A stretch of 64,000 bases of DNA from contig NZ_DS990130.1 in NCBI RefSeq assembly GCF_000187895.1, forward strand, positions 558,001 to 622,000, given 5' to 3'. The translations under genes and the position numbers were made by a program. The notes below the pieces were generated by a model. The model saw only the letters and a list, made by a program, of their open reading frames with translations, made no database searches and was not told the DNA's origin. This stretch comes from Phocaeicola plebeius DSM 17135. GTDB lineage: Bacteria; Bacteroidota; Bacteroidia; Bacteroidales; Bacteroidaceae. Below, one piece after another: positions 18,639 through 28,019 of the stretch. The stretch's first letter is position 1; every line of letters begins with the position of its first letter.

Positions 18639-19808
18639 ATGAAAAAGAATGTGATTTATTTGAACGACTGGCTGGCTATTCATCCGTATACGACAGTTTG
18701 TTCTTCAGATACGTTTTTTGTGGAGTTGGCCAATAAACTTTATGCGGTCTGTCATTTGGAGGAATTGCCTGAGACGTTTCGCAAGAATGTAAGTTTGTAT
18801 GTGGCGGCTTATCTGGAAGATATAATCTCCGGACTGGGATTGTGGCAGGGATTTGCCACTGCTCATACCCGTTTGTATGGCAGATGTCTTCCATTTTATC
18901 CTACAGGGAAAGATTATATGAAGGGAGAGGTGAACCTGGAGGATATACGTTTTATCATTTGGAATACTTGGCAGAAGGCTCCTTACTCACATAGGTATGT
19001 GAACCCGCTGGATACTGCAATTTTGAAGCAGGCACAGGCTTTTCTGCCATTACTGGAGGAAGCTTATGAGGTGGCTCCTGAGAATGAGTTGCTGAAGGAT
19101 TATTTTGCCGGATATATAGATGAAAAAGAGGCTGACAGGAAATTGTCATGGCTTTTCGGCCACACTTACCTTACGGAACCTTCTATGCTGCCTTACATTG
19201 AACGAGTAGCACCAGACGACCGTTTTATTATTCCTACGGGTCCTTTGGCATTGTTCCTTCACGAATGGATTGAGTTGTTGGCTGGTAAGCAGGCTGCGTG
19301 CTGGAAATCGGTTCCTCGTCTGTATCAGGAGGAAAAGGAAATACCGGAAAATATTCTGCAGAAGAATGCGGAGATTTATCGTCTATTTACCTTGTGGACT
19401 GGCGGACGCAAGATTATTTATCTCAACGGCTATGATTCATTGAAACGCTTCCTGGTAGAGATTCTGCAGTGGCCGGATGATGAAAATCACACCTTGCCGC
19501 AGATGAAGAGTTGCCGGAACTTTGTATTGATGGTGGATGAGCAGAAAGGGCTTTTGCTGGCGAAGGACGTGTGTGAATACATTGCCGACACGGAAAATCC
19601 TTATTACGATCGGGAAGAGGCTTCGCAAAATGCATTCCGTATGTTGACGGAAGAGATGCTTTGCCCACCGGATTTGCTGCATTATTGTATTGAGAAGAAC
19701 TTACTGCCAGATGCAGAACTGCCTGAAGTAGGAGAGAAGATGCTGGTGAAGCTTAATGCGGACTTTATTGCGCGGCATTCATTGCTTTATTATTATCGCG
19801 GCGATTGA
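18639..19808 (+). CDS. Cytoplasmic protein of unknown function
   Basis: The 389-residue product has no signal peptide or membrane helix. It is rich in aromatic and acidic residues, with a Trp/Tyr-rich N-terminal half (YLNDWLAIHPY, ISGLGLWQGF, FIIWNTWQKAP) and a C-terminal half containing DENHTLPQMKSCRNFVLMVDEQKGLLLAKDVC split over about 285-320. From memory it may belong to a Bacteroidota-specific DUF (possibly DUF3843), but I cannot verify this. It closely follows the MFS gene and ends in a strong bidirectional terminator. Confidence 0.7.
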   Translation: MKKNVIYLNDWLAIHPYTTVCSSDTFFVELANKLYAVCHLEELPETFRKNVSLYVAAYLEDIISGLGLWQGFATAHTRLYGRCLPFYPTGKDYMKGEVNLEDIRFIIWNTWQKAPYSHRYVNPLDTAILKQAQAFLPLLEEAYEVAPENELLKDYFAGYIDEKEADRKLSWLFGHTYLTEPSMLPYIERVAPDDRFIIPTGPLALFLHEWIELLAGKQAACWKSVPRLYQEEKEIPENILQKNAEIYRLFTLWTGGRKIIYLNGYDSLKRFLVEILQWPDDENHTLPQMKSCRNFVLMVDEQKGLLLAKDVCEYIADTENPYYDREEASQNAFRMLTEEMLCPPDLLHYCIEKNLLPDAELPEVGEKMLVKLNADFIARHSLLYYYRGD

Positions 19809-19816
19809 CTTTGTAT

Positions 19817-19865
19817 ATATCATAAAAAAAAGCACGAACCGAAATTCGTGCTTTTTTTATGATAT
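19817..19865. terminator. Bidirectional terminator
   Basis: A long perfect palindrome: ATATCATAAAAAAAGCACGAA pairs across a 6-nt loop with its complement, giving A- and T-tracts on both strands. It serves the unknown gene (plus strand) and galK (minus strand). Confidence 0.92.
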
Positions 19866-19878
19866 GATGGATATAGAA

Positions 19879-21033
19879 TTAGCAAACTTTATGTGAACCG
19901 TCGCTGATAACTACATCGTATACTTTCGGGCTGCGACCGAATTTTTCTTTGAAGCGTTCTTTTGCAGTAGAAATGAATGTTTCATACAATTCGTTCTTAA
20001 CCAGGTTGATGGTACATCCACCGAATCCACCGCCCATAACGCGTGAACCAGTAACTCCACAGTCAAAAGCAATATCGTTCAGGAAGTCGAGCTCTTCGCA
20101 GCTTACTTCATACAGTTTGCTCATACCATGGTGAGTTTCATACATTTTCTGTCCTACTGTTTCGTAGTCGCCTCTTTCCAATGCATCGCATACGTCGAGT
20201 ACACGCTGGATTTCTTCGATTACGTATTCAGCACGCATGTAGTCTTCTTCAGAAACTTCAGCTTTTACTTCGTTCAGCATATCCATTGTGCAGTCTCTCA
20301 GGAATTCTACAGTCGGGTGATTCTTCTTGATAGCAGCTACAACAGCTTCGCAGCTCTGACGGCGTTTGTTGTATGCAGAAGATGCCAGTTCATGTTTTAC
20401 TACAGAATCAACCAATACCAAACGGTATCCGTCCGGTCTGAATGGGAAGTACTGGTATTCCAGTGAGCGGCAGTCCAAACGAATCAGGTGACCTTCTTTA
20501 CCGAATACAGAAGCAAATTGGTCCATGATACCGCAGTTTACTCCACAGTAGTTGTGTTCTGTAGCCTGACCTACTTTAGCCAGTTCGAATTTGTCAATTT
20601 TGTTGTCGCCGAACAAATCGTTCAAAGCGTATGCGTATGTAGATTCCAATGCAGCAGAAGAAGACATACCTGCACCCAGAGGTACATCACCTGCAAATGC
20701 AGTATTAAAGCCTTTTACGTCAACTCCGCGTTTGATCATTTCACGGCAAACACCAAAGATATAACGTGCCCAGCTTGCTTTCGGAGCATCTTCTTCGTTC
20801 AATCCGAATTCTACGTAATCTTTCAAGTCGATAGAATAAGCGCAAACTTTATCTTTTCCGTTCGGTTTGATTTCAGCCACCATACCTTTGTCTACAGCTC
20901 CCGGGAATACAAAACCTCCGTTGTAGTCAGTGTGCTCACCAATCAGGTTGATTCGTCCCGGAGAAGTATATACTGAGCCTGTTGTACCGTCGAAATGCTT
21001 GATAAAGCGGCTTCTTACAAATTCTATGTCCAT
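19879..21033 (-). CDS. galK: Galactokinase
   Basis: GalK phosphorylates alpha-D-galactose at C1, the entry step of the Leloir pathway. The 384-residue GHMP kinase shows the galactokinase signature GRINLIGEHTDYNGG (about residues 26-40), the ATP loop PLGAGMSSSAALE (about 120) and the C-terminal motif GSRVMGGGFGGC. It is the last gene of a galM-transporter-galK operon read on the minus strand. galT and galE are not in the window. Confidence 0.96.
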   Translation of the reverse strand: MDIEFVRSRFIKHFDGTTGSVYTSPGRINLIGEHTDYNGGFVFPGAVDKGMVAEIKPNGKDKVCAYSIDLKDYVEFGLNEEDAPKASWARYIFGVCREMIKRGVDVKGFNTAFAGDVPLGAGMSSSAALESTYAYALNDLFGDNKIDKFELAKVGQATEHNYCGVNCGIMDQFASVFGKEGHLIRLDCRSLEYQYFPFRPDGYRLVLVDSVVKHELASSAYNKRRQSCEAVVAAIKKNHPTVEFLRDCTMDMLNEVKAEVSEEDYMRAEYVIEEIQRVLDVCDALERGDYETVGQKMYETHHGMSKLYEVSCEELDFLNDIAFDCGVTGSRVMGGGFGGCTINLVKNELYETFISTAKERFKEKFGRSPKVYDVVISDGSHKVC

Positions 21034-21078
21034 AATGATAAAAATTAAAGGTTAATAAATTCTGGTATATAAACAAGA

Positions 21079-21110
21079 AAGGATGAAGAATGAGTCCATC
21101 CTTCATCCTT
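21079..21110 (-). other. Intercistronic hairpin between the transporter gene and galK
   Basis: AAGGATGAAG (21079-21088) pairs with CTTCATCCTT (21101-21110) around a 12-nt loop. On the transcribed strand it is followed by TCTTGTTTAT, a weak T-tract. It could act as a partial terminator or as a 3'-end stabiliser that sets galK expression relative to the upstream genes. Confidence 0.6.
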
Positions 21111-21120
21111 ATGTCTTTTT

Positions 21121-22404
21121 TTATTCAGTCGGAATGTCTTTGTTCACATTCTTGCATCCGATCAACGCATAGAACAACAAGTATGCCAATGCGGCTGCAA
21201 TTACGATAAAGCTGTTCAGGTAACCTGCTGAGTCGGCTACTCCACCTTGTAACAACGGAAGCAATCCACCACCGCAAACCATTACCATGAAGATTCCGGA
21301 AGCAGCTTCTGTGTATTTACCCAGTCCTTCTACAGCCAGGTTGAAGATACCACCCCACATGATTGAAGTACAGAGTCCGCAGAGTGCCATACACATTACG
21401 CTGACAGGAACAGCTTCCAGTCCGAATGACAGGCTAGCTCCGCTTTTGAATACCGGCATGTTGACTACGCTGCTCAATGGGGTTACAAAAGCGATACCAA
21501 TCAAAATCAATCCGAGAATAGAAGCTACGGTCAACATGGCTTTGCTACTGAACTGAGCACCAAGTGAAGCACCAATCAGACGACCGATAAGCATCAGGAA
21601 CCAGTAAGTTCCTACGATAGAACCTGCAATGGCCGGATCGATACCCAGACCGCCTTCATTCACTTGTGCAGTCATAAACAAGTTTGCAAAGTGAGGAACA
21701 CCTACTTCAATACCTACGTATACGAAGATGGCGATAGTTCCCAACTTGAAGTGACGGAAAGACAACGGGCTGTGTTCGCCTTTGCTCTTGTTTGCCTTAG
21801 ACAAGCTTGGTTCAGGGATTGCCATGAAGAAAAGTACCAGGAACGCGATGGCGAAGATAGCCATGGCAATGTAAAGTGCCGGCAAAGCCTTAGCGATAGT
21901 ACGTTCTTCTACGTTGGCACCCATCAGGTAACCTACCAATACCGGAACGATAGTAGCTGACAAAGAGTTCAGTGAACCACCAGTCTGGATAAGCTGGTTT
22001 CCTTTCTTGCCGCCGCCGCCCAAAGTGTTCAGCATCGGGTTAACTACTGTGTTCAGCATACACATAGAGAAACCAGAGATGAAGGCTCCAGCCAAATATA
22101 CAGAGAATCCGCCTTTAGAGGCCAATGCCTGAATACCTACACCAATGAATCCTACAGCAATAGCAATCAATGCTGTTTTCTTGTATCCGATTTTCTGTAA
22201 AAGAAGTCCCGAAGGAATACCCATAAATGCGTATGCAATGAAGTTCGCAGCAAATCCGAGTGTAGCTTCCAGGTTGGTAGCTCCAAATTCACTCTGTACG
22301 ATAACTCCGAATGGAGCCGGCAAACCGGTTACGAAAGAAATCATAGCAAACAATGCGAACATCATTACTATGGGTAACAAATAGCTTTTTTGTTGTTGTG
22401 ACAT
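21121..22404 (-). CDS. Glucose/galactose MFS transporter (GluP/FucP family)
   Basis: A 427-residue sugar-proton symporter with about 12 membrane helices. The N-terminal stretch MMFALFAMISFVTGLPAPFG and the conserved GGSLNSLSATIVPVLVG segment place it in the FHS (fucose-galactose-glucose) family. Lying between galM and galK, it most probably imports galactose or glucose. The intercistronic gap to galM is 49 bp. Confidence 0.92.
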   Translation of the reverse strand: MSQQQKSYLLPIVMMFALFAMISFVTGLPAPFGVIVQSEFGATNLEATLGFAANFIAYAFMGIPSGLLLQKIGYKKTALIAIAVGFIGVGIQALASKGGFSVYLAGAFISGFSMCMLNTVVNPMLNTLGGGGKKGNQLIQTGGSLNSLSATIVPVLVGYLMGANVEERTIAKALPALYIAMAIFAIAFLVLFFMAIPEPSLSKANKSKGEHSPLSFRHFKLGTIAIFVYVGIEVGVPHFANLFMTAQVNEGGLGIDPAIAGSIVGTYWFLMLIGRLIGASLGAQFSSKAMLTVASILGLILIGIAFVTPLSSVVNMPVFKSGASLSFGLEAVPVSVMCMALCGLCTSIMWGGIFNLAVEGLGKYTEAASGIFMVMVCGGGLLPLLQGGVADSAGYLNSFIVIAAALAYLLFYALIGCKNVNKDIPTE

Positions 22405-22453
22405 GTTGTTTAAAGGTGTTAGTTTGTTATAGGTTAATTAAAGAATTAGATTT

Positions 22454-23548
22454 TTATTTTTCAACTCCGAACTTATAGATAGTTACTTGATGGTAGGTAT
22501 CTTCCGGTTTCAGTACGACTGACGGGAAGTGTCCTTTGTTGGGTGAGTCGGGGAAGTGCTGTGCTTCAAAGCAGATAGCGCTTCTTGCCGGGAATGTAGC
22601 ACCGTGGTATCCAGTGAAACCATTGTGCCAGTTGGCTGTGTATACTTGTACCCCCGGCTCTGTGGTATAAACTTCCAGCGAACGTCCGCTTTCCGGTTCT
22701 ACGCATTTAGCCGCAAATACCAAAGCTTCCGTTTCGCGTTTGTTCAGCACGTAGCAATGGTCGTATCCAGCTCCGTTGATGAGCTGCTGGAACGGTTCAT
22801 TAATACGGCTTCCCACTGTGTGCGGTGTACGGAAGTCCATCGGAGTACCTTCTACCTTCAATATTTCTCCTGTAGGGATAGATACTTCGTCTATTGGAAT
22901 ATAAAAATCTGCGTTGATTGTGACGATGTTATTGTCTACGGTCGGAGTCGGATTATTCAAACCTGCCAGGCTGAAAAATGCGTGGTTTGTCAGGTTGATA
23001 ATGGTCTTCTTGTCGCAGTTGGCTACGTAAGTGATGACCAGTTCATTTTGTCCTGTCAGCGTATAAGTAACTGTGATGTCCAGATTGCCTGGGAAACCTT
23101 CTTCCCCATCTTTAGAGAGATAGTGCAGCGTTACGCTATGTTCATCTTCCTGTTTGGCATCCCATACACGGGCATGGAAACCAGTCGGACCTCCATGCAG
23201 GGAGTTAGGACCATTATTGATGGTCAAATTATGTTCTTGTCCGTCCATCAGGAAACTGCCTTTCGCAATACGGTTGCCATAGCGTCCGATTAATGTACTC
23301 AGGAAAGGTTCGTGACTATTGATTACATTGTCGATACTGTCATGTCCCTGTACCACATTGGCCAGTTTACCGTTTTTGTCCGGTACCATCACAGTTAAGA
23401 TTGCTCCCCCATAGTTTGTAATTGCTACTTCGGCACCTTGCTGGTTAGAAAGAATAAACAAATCTGTCTCTTTGCCGTCTACAATTTTTTGAAAATCTGC
23501 TCTTTTTAAGCCGCTTAAATTATTTTCTTTGTAAAATGTGTTGTTCAT
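22454..23548 (-). CDS. galM: Aldose 1-epimerase (mutarotase)
   Basis: GalM interconverts beta- and alpha-D-galactose so that GalK can use it. The 364-residue protein has the expected motifs: GRYGNRIAKGSF (binding Arg), LHGGPTGFHARVWD, NLTNHAFFSLAG (catalytic His) and a C-terminal CFEAQHFPDSPN (catalytic Glu region). I start it at 23548 (MNNTFYKENN) because a TTTATTTGC promoter-like box at about 23586-23594 would place transcription start downstream of the alternative ATG at 23590. It has no signal peptide, so it is cytoplasmic. First gene of the gal operon. Confidence 0.93.
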   Translation of the reverse strand: MNNTFYKENNLSGLKRADFQKIVDGKETDLFILSNQQGAEVAITNYGGAILTVMVPDKNGKLANVVQGHDSIDNVINSHEPFLSTLIGRYGNRIAKGSFLMDGQEHNLTINNGPNSLHGGPTGFHARVWDAKQEDEHSVTLHYLSKDGEEGFPGNLDITVTYTLTGQNELVITYVANCDKKTIINLTNHAFFSLAGLNNPTPTVDNNIVTINADFYIPIDEVSIPTGEILKVEGTPMDFRTPHTVGSRINEPFQQLINGAGYDHCYVLNKRETEALVFAAKCVEPESGRSLEVYTTEPGVQVYTANWHNGFTGYHGATFPARSAICFEAQHFPDSPNKGHFPSVVLKPEDTYHQVTIYKFGVEK

Positions 23549-23642
23549 ATTATTAAAATCTTTTAGTTCACACATTATTTTGTTGTGCAAATAAAAAGAT
23601 TTTCTTCAATATACCCAAACATTTTCGAAGAAAGAACGTTCT

Positions 23643-24929
23643 TTAATTGTTTAAAGAAAGTAAATCGGCCACAATAAAACTGCTTCCTCCCACAAAAATA
23701 AAATCGTCCGGCTGGGCCTGTTCCTTGGCTGCTTCGAAGGCTTCTTTCACATGGGGGTAGGCTTCTCCGTGCAAATTGAAGGTCTCGGCCAGTGCTTTCA
23801 TCTGCTGGTAGGGAAGAGCTCGTTTCACGCTGGCTTGCGTGAAATAATATCGTGCATCTTTAGGCAACATGGACAATACACCACTCACATCCTTATCGTT
23901 CACCATGCCGATGACAATATGTAAGGTTTTATAAGTCTGATGTCTGAGTTGTTCGGTAATGTATTGCATGCCTCCCGTATTGTGTCCGGTATCGCAGATA
24001 ATGGTCGGTTTCTCACCTAATTTCTGCCAGCGTCCCATCAGACCGGTCAGCTCGCAGACATGAAGGAAGCCTTCACGCACATTCTCTTCTGACAGATTAT
24101 ACCCTGCATGACGAAGCTGGCGGATAGCCGAGAGTAGGGTATTGGTATTCTTTAGCTGGCATAAGCCTCCCAGTTCACCCTCTAGTTGAGGATAGTCAGC
24201 AGTTTGGTAGACGTAATGCATCGCTTCGTTGCGGGTTGCATGGATGAGCAGGTGTTCGTCTTCGGCAAATACAATGGGCGCTCCTACGGCAGTTGCCTTA
24301 GCTTGGAAGACAGGGCGGGTTTCGGGGGTGGTTTCACCGATTACAACCGGAGTACCTTCTTTAATGATGCCTGCCTTTTCTGAAGCAATTTTTTCCAGAG
24401 TATTGCCTAAAAACTGTACATGGTCGAAACTAATGTTGGTAATGACACACAGGTCGGGCTGAATGATGTTGGTGCAGTCCAGTCTTCCTCCAAGGCCAAC
24501 CTCTATAACGGCTACATCCACCTGCTGTTCAGCGAAATAAGTGAATGCCATGGCGGTGGTCAGTTCAAAGAAAGAAGGGTGGAGCGGTTCGAAGAAAGCA
24601 CGGTGCTTTTCTACAAAGTCGATGACAAATTCCTGGCTTACCGGAGTACCGTTTACGCGGATACGCTCACGGAAATCCACTAAGTGAGGAGAAGTATAAA
24701 GTCCGGTTTTATAGCCTGCAGCCTGTAGAATGGCAGCCAATGTATGTGAACAAGAACCTTTCCCGTTGGTTCCTGCCACGTGAATCGTATGGAATTTGCG
24801 GTGAGGGTGATGGAAGTAGTCATCTAGCGCATACGTGTTGTCTAATCCCTCTTTGTAGGCATCTTTGCCCACTTGCTGAAACAGAGGGGCACTATTATAT
24901 AAGTAGGTAAGTGTTTCCTGATAATTCAT
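23643..24929 (-). CDS. folC: Bifunctional dihydrofolate/folylpolyglutamate synthase
   Basis: FolC adds glutamate to dihydropteroate and then to folates. The 428-residue protein shows the Mur-ligase-like ATP loop GTNGKGSCSH (about residues 53-62), the folate-binding TSPHLVDFRERI segment, the catalytic GLGGRLDCTN motif and the C-terminal DTGHNTGG motif. It is full length. It lies between the gal operon and an outer-membrane protein gene on the same strand. A -7-like GATATTTG occurs about 25 nt before the start. Confidence 0.95.
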   Translation of the reverse strand: MNYQETLTYLYNSAPLFQQVGKDAYKEGLDNTYALDDYFHHPHRKFHTIHVAGTNGKGSCSHTLAAILQAAGYKTGLYTSPHLVDFRERIRVNGTPVSQEFVIDFVEKHRAFFEPLHPSFFELTTAMAFTYFAEQQVDVAVIEVGLGGRLDCTNIIQPDLCVITNISFDHVQFLGNTLEKIASEKAGIIKEGTPVVIGETTPETRPVFQAKATAVGAPIVFAEDEHLLIHATRNEAMHYVYQTADYPQLEGELGGLCQLKNTNTLLSAIRQLRHAGYNLSEENVREGFLHVCELTGLMGRWQKLGEKPTIICDTGHNTGGMQYITEQLRHQTYKTLHIVIGMVNDKDVSGVLSMLPKDARYYFTQASVKRALPYQQMKALAETFNLHGEAYPHVKEAFEAAKEQAQPDDFIFVGGSSFIVADLLSLNN

Positions 24930-25002
24930 GATTTCTGCTTTTTAAAAACAGCTGCAAATATCATCATTTTTATCAGGATAACCTATCTTTTTACGATTTC
25001 AT

Positions 25003-25650
25003 TTACCAGTAAGCCCCTTGTGGGTATTTGATTCCTTCTACTCCGATGCTGATGGAACTGCTTTCATTAAATTTGAAATTAATCATTCCTCCAATCCGGT
25101 CGGGAGCGAAATTAGGCATGGGATAGTAATAGGGTGAACGTTTCGGCATGAGCGACTTGTTGCCATAGGCATACAGACTGATACGCTCGTTGACTTTAAA
25201 CGCAGCAATGCCGGTAATTCCCACATTGCGGTAGTTGATGCCACCCCAGTTGAAGTTGCTGGCATACAATCCGCCTGCAACGCTGAAGCGCTTGTTCAGC
25301 GGTACGGCGTACAAGAAAGCGGCATCCTGACCGAAACCCACTCCGGAAGGAGCGTATTTGCTCGGACTGAACGTGACATTCATGCCGATGGAAGCATTGA
25401 ATCCTTTATGTAGCTCCCAGGTGGCATAGCCGTAATTGAACGGAGTAATGCCATACATATCGAAGGGAGAGTATAGGTAATGCTGCGGAACAGGAGCGGG
25501 TAGGGGTACACTGAGTGTATCCTTAGCCATGAGCTGTTCTGCATGCAATGTCGTGGAAAGGGAGTCGGAAGGAAGCGACTTCGGATTTTCTGTCTGTGCC
25601 CAAACGAGTAACGGACAGAACAATGTCAGCAGCAAGATATATTTTTTCAT
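25003..25650 (-). CDS. Small predicted outer-membrane beta-barrel protein, unknown function
   Basis: The 215-residue product has a signal peptide (MKKYILLLTLFCPLLVWAQ) and then a proline- and serine-rich stretch of about 45 residues. The rest consists of short alternating segments rich in aromatic residues and glycine (NASIGMNVTFSPSKYAPSG, GINYRNVGITGIAAFKV), which fits a small outer-membrane barrel. I do not recognise a named family. An ATG three codons upstream (25659) is an alternative start. A 314-bp intergenic region with array C lies 5' of it. Confidence 0.7.
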   Translation of the reverse strand: MKKYILLLTLFCPLLVWAQTENPKSLPSDSLSTTLHAEQLMAKDTLSVPLPAPVPQHYLYSPFDMYGITPFNYGYATWELHKGFNASIGMNVTFSPSKYAPSGVGFGQDAAFLYAVPLNKRFSVAGGLYASNFNWGGINYRNVGITGIAAFKVNERISLYAYGNKSLMPKRSPYYYPMPNFAPDRIGGMINFKFNESSSISIGVEGIKYPQGAYW

Positions 25651-25797
25651 GACTTTCATTTTTTTGTTACCCCAAAAATACAAAAAATGTCACTGCTATT
25701 TAGGCTGTTATCTCTTTTTAGTCCTGGTTTAAATTTTATTTGGATAAAGAAGACGATGTGGACCGGAGCAGAATCTGAAATGTCCTGTTCTCTTTTC

Positions 25798-25885
25798 AGT
25801 ACTTCTTAAGGAGTACTGTAGTACTTCCACGAAAGTACTGGAATACTCTCTATGCAGTACTGGAGTACTTCTTCGGAAGTACAGG
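25798..25885. repeat. Array C: four 22-bp tandem mini-hairpin units
   Basis: Units begin at 25798, 25820, 25842 and 25864, exactly 22 bp apart. Each starts with AGTACT (AATACT in unit 3) and has its complement 8 nt later: AGTACTTCTT/AAGGAGTACT in unit 1, AGTACTT/AAGTACT in unit 2, a mismatched AATACT/AGTACT in unit 3, and GTACTTC-TTCG-GAAGTAC in unit 4, a C(UUCG)G tetraloop. The stem sequence is unrelated to arrays A and B, but the 22-bp period is identical. It lies 3' of dnaJ, beyond its terminator. Confidence 0.85.
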
Positions 25886-25936
25886 GAAAAGGCTTCTGGC
25901 CGAAATCGGCGACTTGCAGGAATCGTGTTTAAATGC

Positions 25937-25976
25937 AGAAAGGACTGACTCCACCTGTAGGGGAGACAGTCCTTTC
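25937..25976 (-). terminator. Terminator hairpin 3' of dnaJ
   Basis: AGAAAGGACTGACTCC pairs with GGAGACAGTCCTTTCT (one mismatch). On the dnaJ strand the stem ends in CCTTTCT with only a modest T-tract; on the other strand it ends in CCTTTCTTGT. Confidence 0.7.
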
Positions 25977-25997
25977 TTGTATCTGAAAAGCAGTTGC

Positions 25998-27182
25998 TTA
26001 ATCGAATAAACTTCTGAATTTCTTGAAGATTTTTTCTTTCAGGCTTGTATTTGGCTTGAAGTTCTCTGCTTCCTGCCATTTTTCCAGTGCCTGACGTTCT
26101 TCTTTCGTCAGCGTTTCCGGAATGTAGACGCTGATATTTACCAGCAAGTCGCCTGTACCGGTGTTGTAGCCGTAGCTGTTGATGTTGGGCAGACCTTTGC
26201 CGCGCAAGCGAAGTACTTTACCTGGCTGCGTGCCCGGCTCAATCTTGATTTTTGCCTTTCCGTCGATGGTCGGGATTTCTACCGTACCTCCTAATGCTGC
26301 GGTTGGTACGCTCAGCAGAAGGTTGTAGATCAAGTCACTTTCGTCACGAATGAGTTCTGGATGCTTTTCTTCCTCAATCAATACCAGCAAGTCGCCCGGT
26401 ACCCCGTTGTGTTTTCCGGCATTACCTTTTCCGTTGATGGTCACCTGCATGCCTTCAGCCACGCCGGCCGGAATCTTCACGGTTACCACTTCTTCACCGT
26501 AAACCACTCCTTCACCGTTACATTCCTTACACTTGTTTTTGATGATTTTACCTTCACCGCCGCACTGCGGACATACAGACTGTGTCTGCATCATGCCGAA
26601 AATGCTCTGCTGTGTGCGGGTTACGCTACCCGTTCCGTGACATGTAGGACAGGTTTCTGTACCTCCGTCACCTTCTGCTCCTGTACCATGACAGTGGCTG
26701 CATTCTACGTATTTCTTCAGCTTGAATTTCTTTTCAACTCCAGTAGAAATCTCCTTCAGGTTCAGTTTGACCTTTACGCGCAAGTCTGAACCACGGAATT
26801 TCCGCTGACGTGACTGGCCTCCGCCACCAAATCCACTGCTGAATCCGCCAAAGCCTCCGTGTCCGCCGAAAATATCGCCGAACATAGAGAAAATATCGTC
26901 CATTGACATGCCTTGGCCGCCAAATCCGCCAAATCCACTTCCACCTCCGGCTGCACCGTCTACTCCGGCAAAACCGAACTGGTCATAGCGTGAACGCTTG
27001 TCCGGGTTGCTCAAAACTTCGTAAGCCTCTGCGGCTTCCTTGAATTTCTCTTCCGCTTCCTTATCACCCGGGTTGCGGTCCGGATGATATTGGATGGCCT
27101 TCTTTCGGTAGGCCTTCTTTATTTCGTCTGCCGTGGCTGTTTTGGCAACCCCCAGCACTTCATAATAATCTCTTTTCGCCAT
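25998..27182 (-). CDS. dnaJ: Chaperone protein DnaJ (Hsp40)
   Basis: DnaJ delivers unfolded proteins to DnaK and stimulates its ATPase. The 394-residue type I protein has the J domain with HPD at about residues 33-35, a Gly/Phe-rich linker (about 72-120), four CxxCxGxG zinc repeats ([24 protein letters not shown] and CKECNGEG) and the C-terminal substrate-binding domain. It follows grpE by 15 bp and is in the same operon. dnaK is not in the window. Confidence 0.97.
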   Translation of the reverse strand: MAKRDYYEVLGVAKTATADEIKKAYRKKAIQYHPDRNPGDKEAEEKFKEAAEAYEVLSNPDKRSRYDQFGFAGVDGAAGGGSGFGGFGGQGMSMDDIFSMFGDIFGGHGGFGGFSSGFGGGGQSRQRKFRGSDLRVKVKLNLKEISTGVEKKFKLKKYVECSHCHGTGAEGDGGTETCPTCHGTGSVTRTQQSIFGMMQTQSVCPQCGGEGKIIKNKCKECNGEGVVYGEEVVTVKIPAGVAEGMQVTINGKGNAGKHNGVPGDLLVLIEEEKHPELIRDESDLIYNLLLSVPTAALGGTVEIPTIDGKAKIKIEPGTQPGKVLRLRGKGLPNINSYGYNTGTGDLLVNISVYIPETLTKEERQALEKWQEAENFKPNTSLKEKIFKKFRSLFD

Positions 27183-27197
27183 GACTATACCTGTTTA

Positions 27198-27803
27198 TTA
27201 TTGGGCAACCACCACTTTTGCATGGCGGATGACTTTTTCATTCAGTTTATATCCGGTCTGTACACAATCCAGTACCTTTCCTTTCTGTTCTTCGCTTGGA
27301 GCAGGCACCAAAGCCACAGCTTCATGGAAGTCAGTATCAAATGCTTCGCCCACAGGTTCCATCTTTTCCAAGCCTTCCTGGTGCAGGTTTTTCAAAAACT
27401 TCTGATAAATCAGTTCCACTCCCTCATAAATGGCTTTCACGTCTTCTGCCTTCTGCATGTTCTGCAGTGCACGTTCCAAGTCGTCCAGAATCGGCAGGAT
27501 AGCATTGATAGCCTTTTCTCCTCCGTTTTTGATTAATTCAGCTTTTTCCTTTAAGGTACGTTTGCGGAAGTTGTCGAATTCAGCAGACAGACGCAGGTAT
27601 TTGTCTTTCTGCTCGTCGATGACTTTCTGAGCTTCTTCCAGTTCTTTCCCCAACTTTTCTTCTGCGGTCAGTTCCTTTTCTTCTGAAGAGGCATTTTCCT
27701 GTGCTTCTGATGCTTCGGAAGTCGTTTGTTCATTCTCGGCAGCTTCTTGTGACTGCTTTTTCAATTCTTCTTCCACGTTCGGATTTTTATTTTCGTTGTT
27801 CAT
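27198..27803 (-). CDS. grpE: Nucleotide exchange factor GrpE
   Basis: GrpE releases ADP from DnaK. The 201-residue protein has an acidic, disordered N-terminus rich in Glu, Ser and Asn (about 1-50), a long coiled coil (EKLGKELEEAQKVIDEQKDKYLRL) with the RLSAEFDNFRKRT motif, and the small C-terminal beta domain ending in HAKVVVAQ. It is the first gene of the grpE-dnaJ operon, behind a promoter flanked by an inverted repeat. Confidence 0.96.
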   Translation of the reverse strand: MNNENKNPNVEEELKKQSQEAAENEQTTSEASEAQENASSEEKELTAEEKLGKELEEAQKVIDEQKDKYLRLSAEFDNFRKRTLKEKAELIKNGGEKAINAILPILDDLERALQNMQKAEDVKAIYEGVELIYQKFLKNLHQEGLEKMEPVGEAFDTDFHEAVALVPAPSEEQKGKVLDCVQTGYKLNEKVIRHAKVVVAQ

Positions 27804-27869
27804 ATCTTAATGGTTTTTTATTTTCGATTGAATAGTTTTCTTTTCCCTCTAACAAATTTCGTGCCTTAA

Positions 27870-27923
27870 TGGCAGTTTTATTCAAATTGGCTGCAAAAAT
27901 AATAAAAAACTGCCACACTGACA
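27870..27923 (-). promoter_or_regulatory. grpE-dnaJ promoter flanked by a perfect inverted repeat
   Basis: The -7 box TATTTTTGC lies at 27893-27901 (minus strand). It is enclosed by TGGCAGTTTT (27870-27879) and AAAACTGCCA (27906-27915), perfect 10-bp inverted repeats 26 nt apart. The minus strand also reads TGTCAG-TG-TGGCAG at 27923-27910, in the -33 region. No CIRCE (HrcA) site is present. An operator for a heat-shock regulator is possible but is inference. Confidence 0.6.
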
Positions 27924-28019
27924 TAGAAAAAACGAAGATTACACGTGTACTCCCGATTTTGGCATTTCATCATTCTGATAGGTTAGTTCAACCCTTGATT
28001 TGTCAGCTTCGCACGTTTG

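Noticed and set aside
25798-25885. CRISPR array
   Set aside because: The 22-bp units are directly tandem with no unique spacers, each unit is a hairpin, and no cas gene is in the window.
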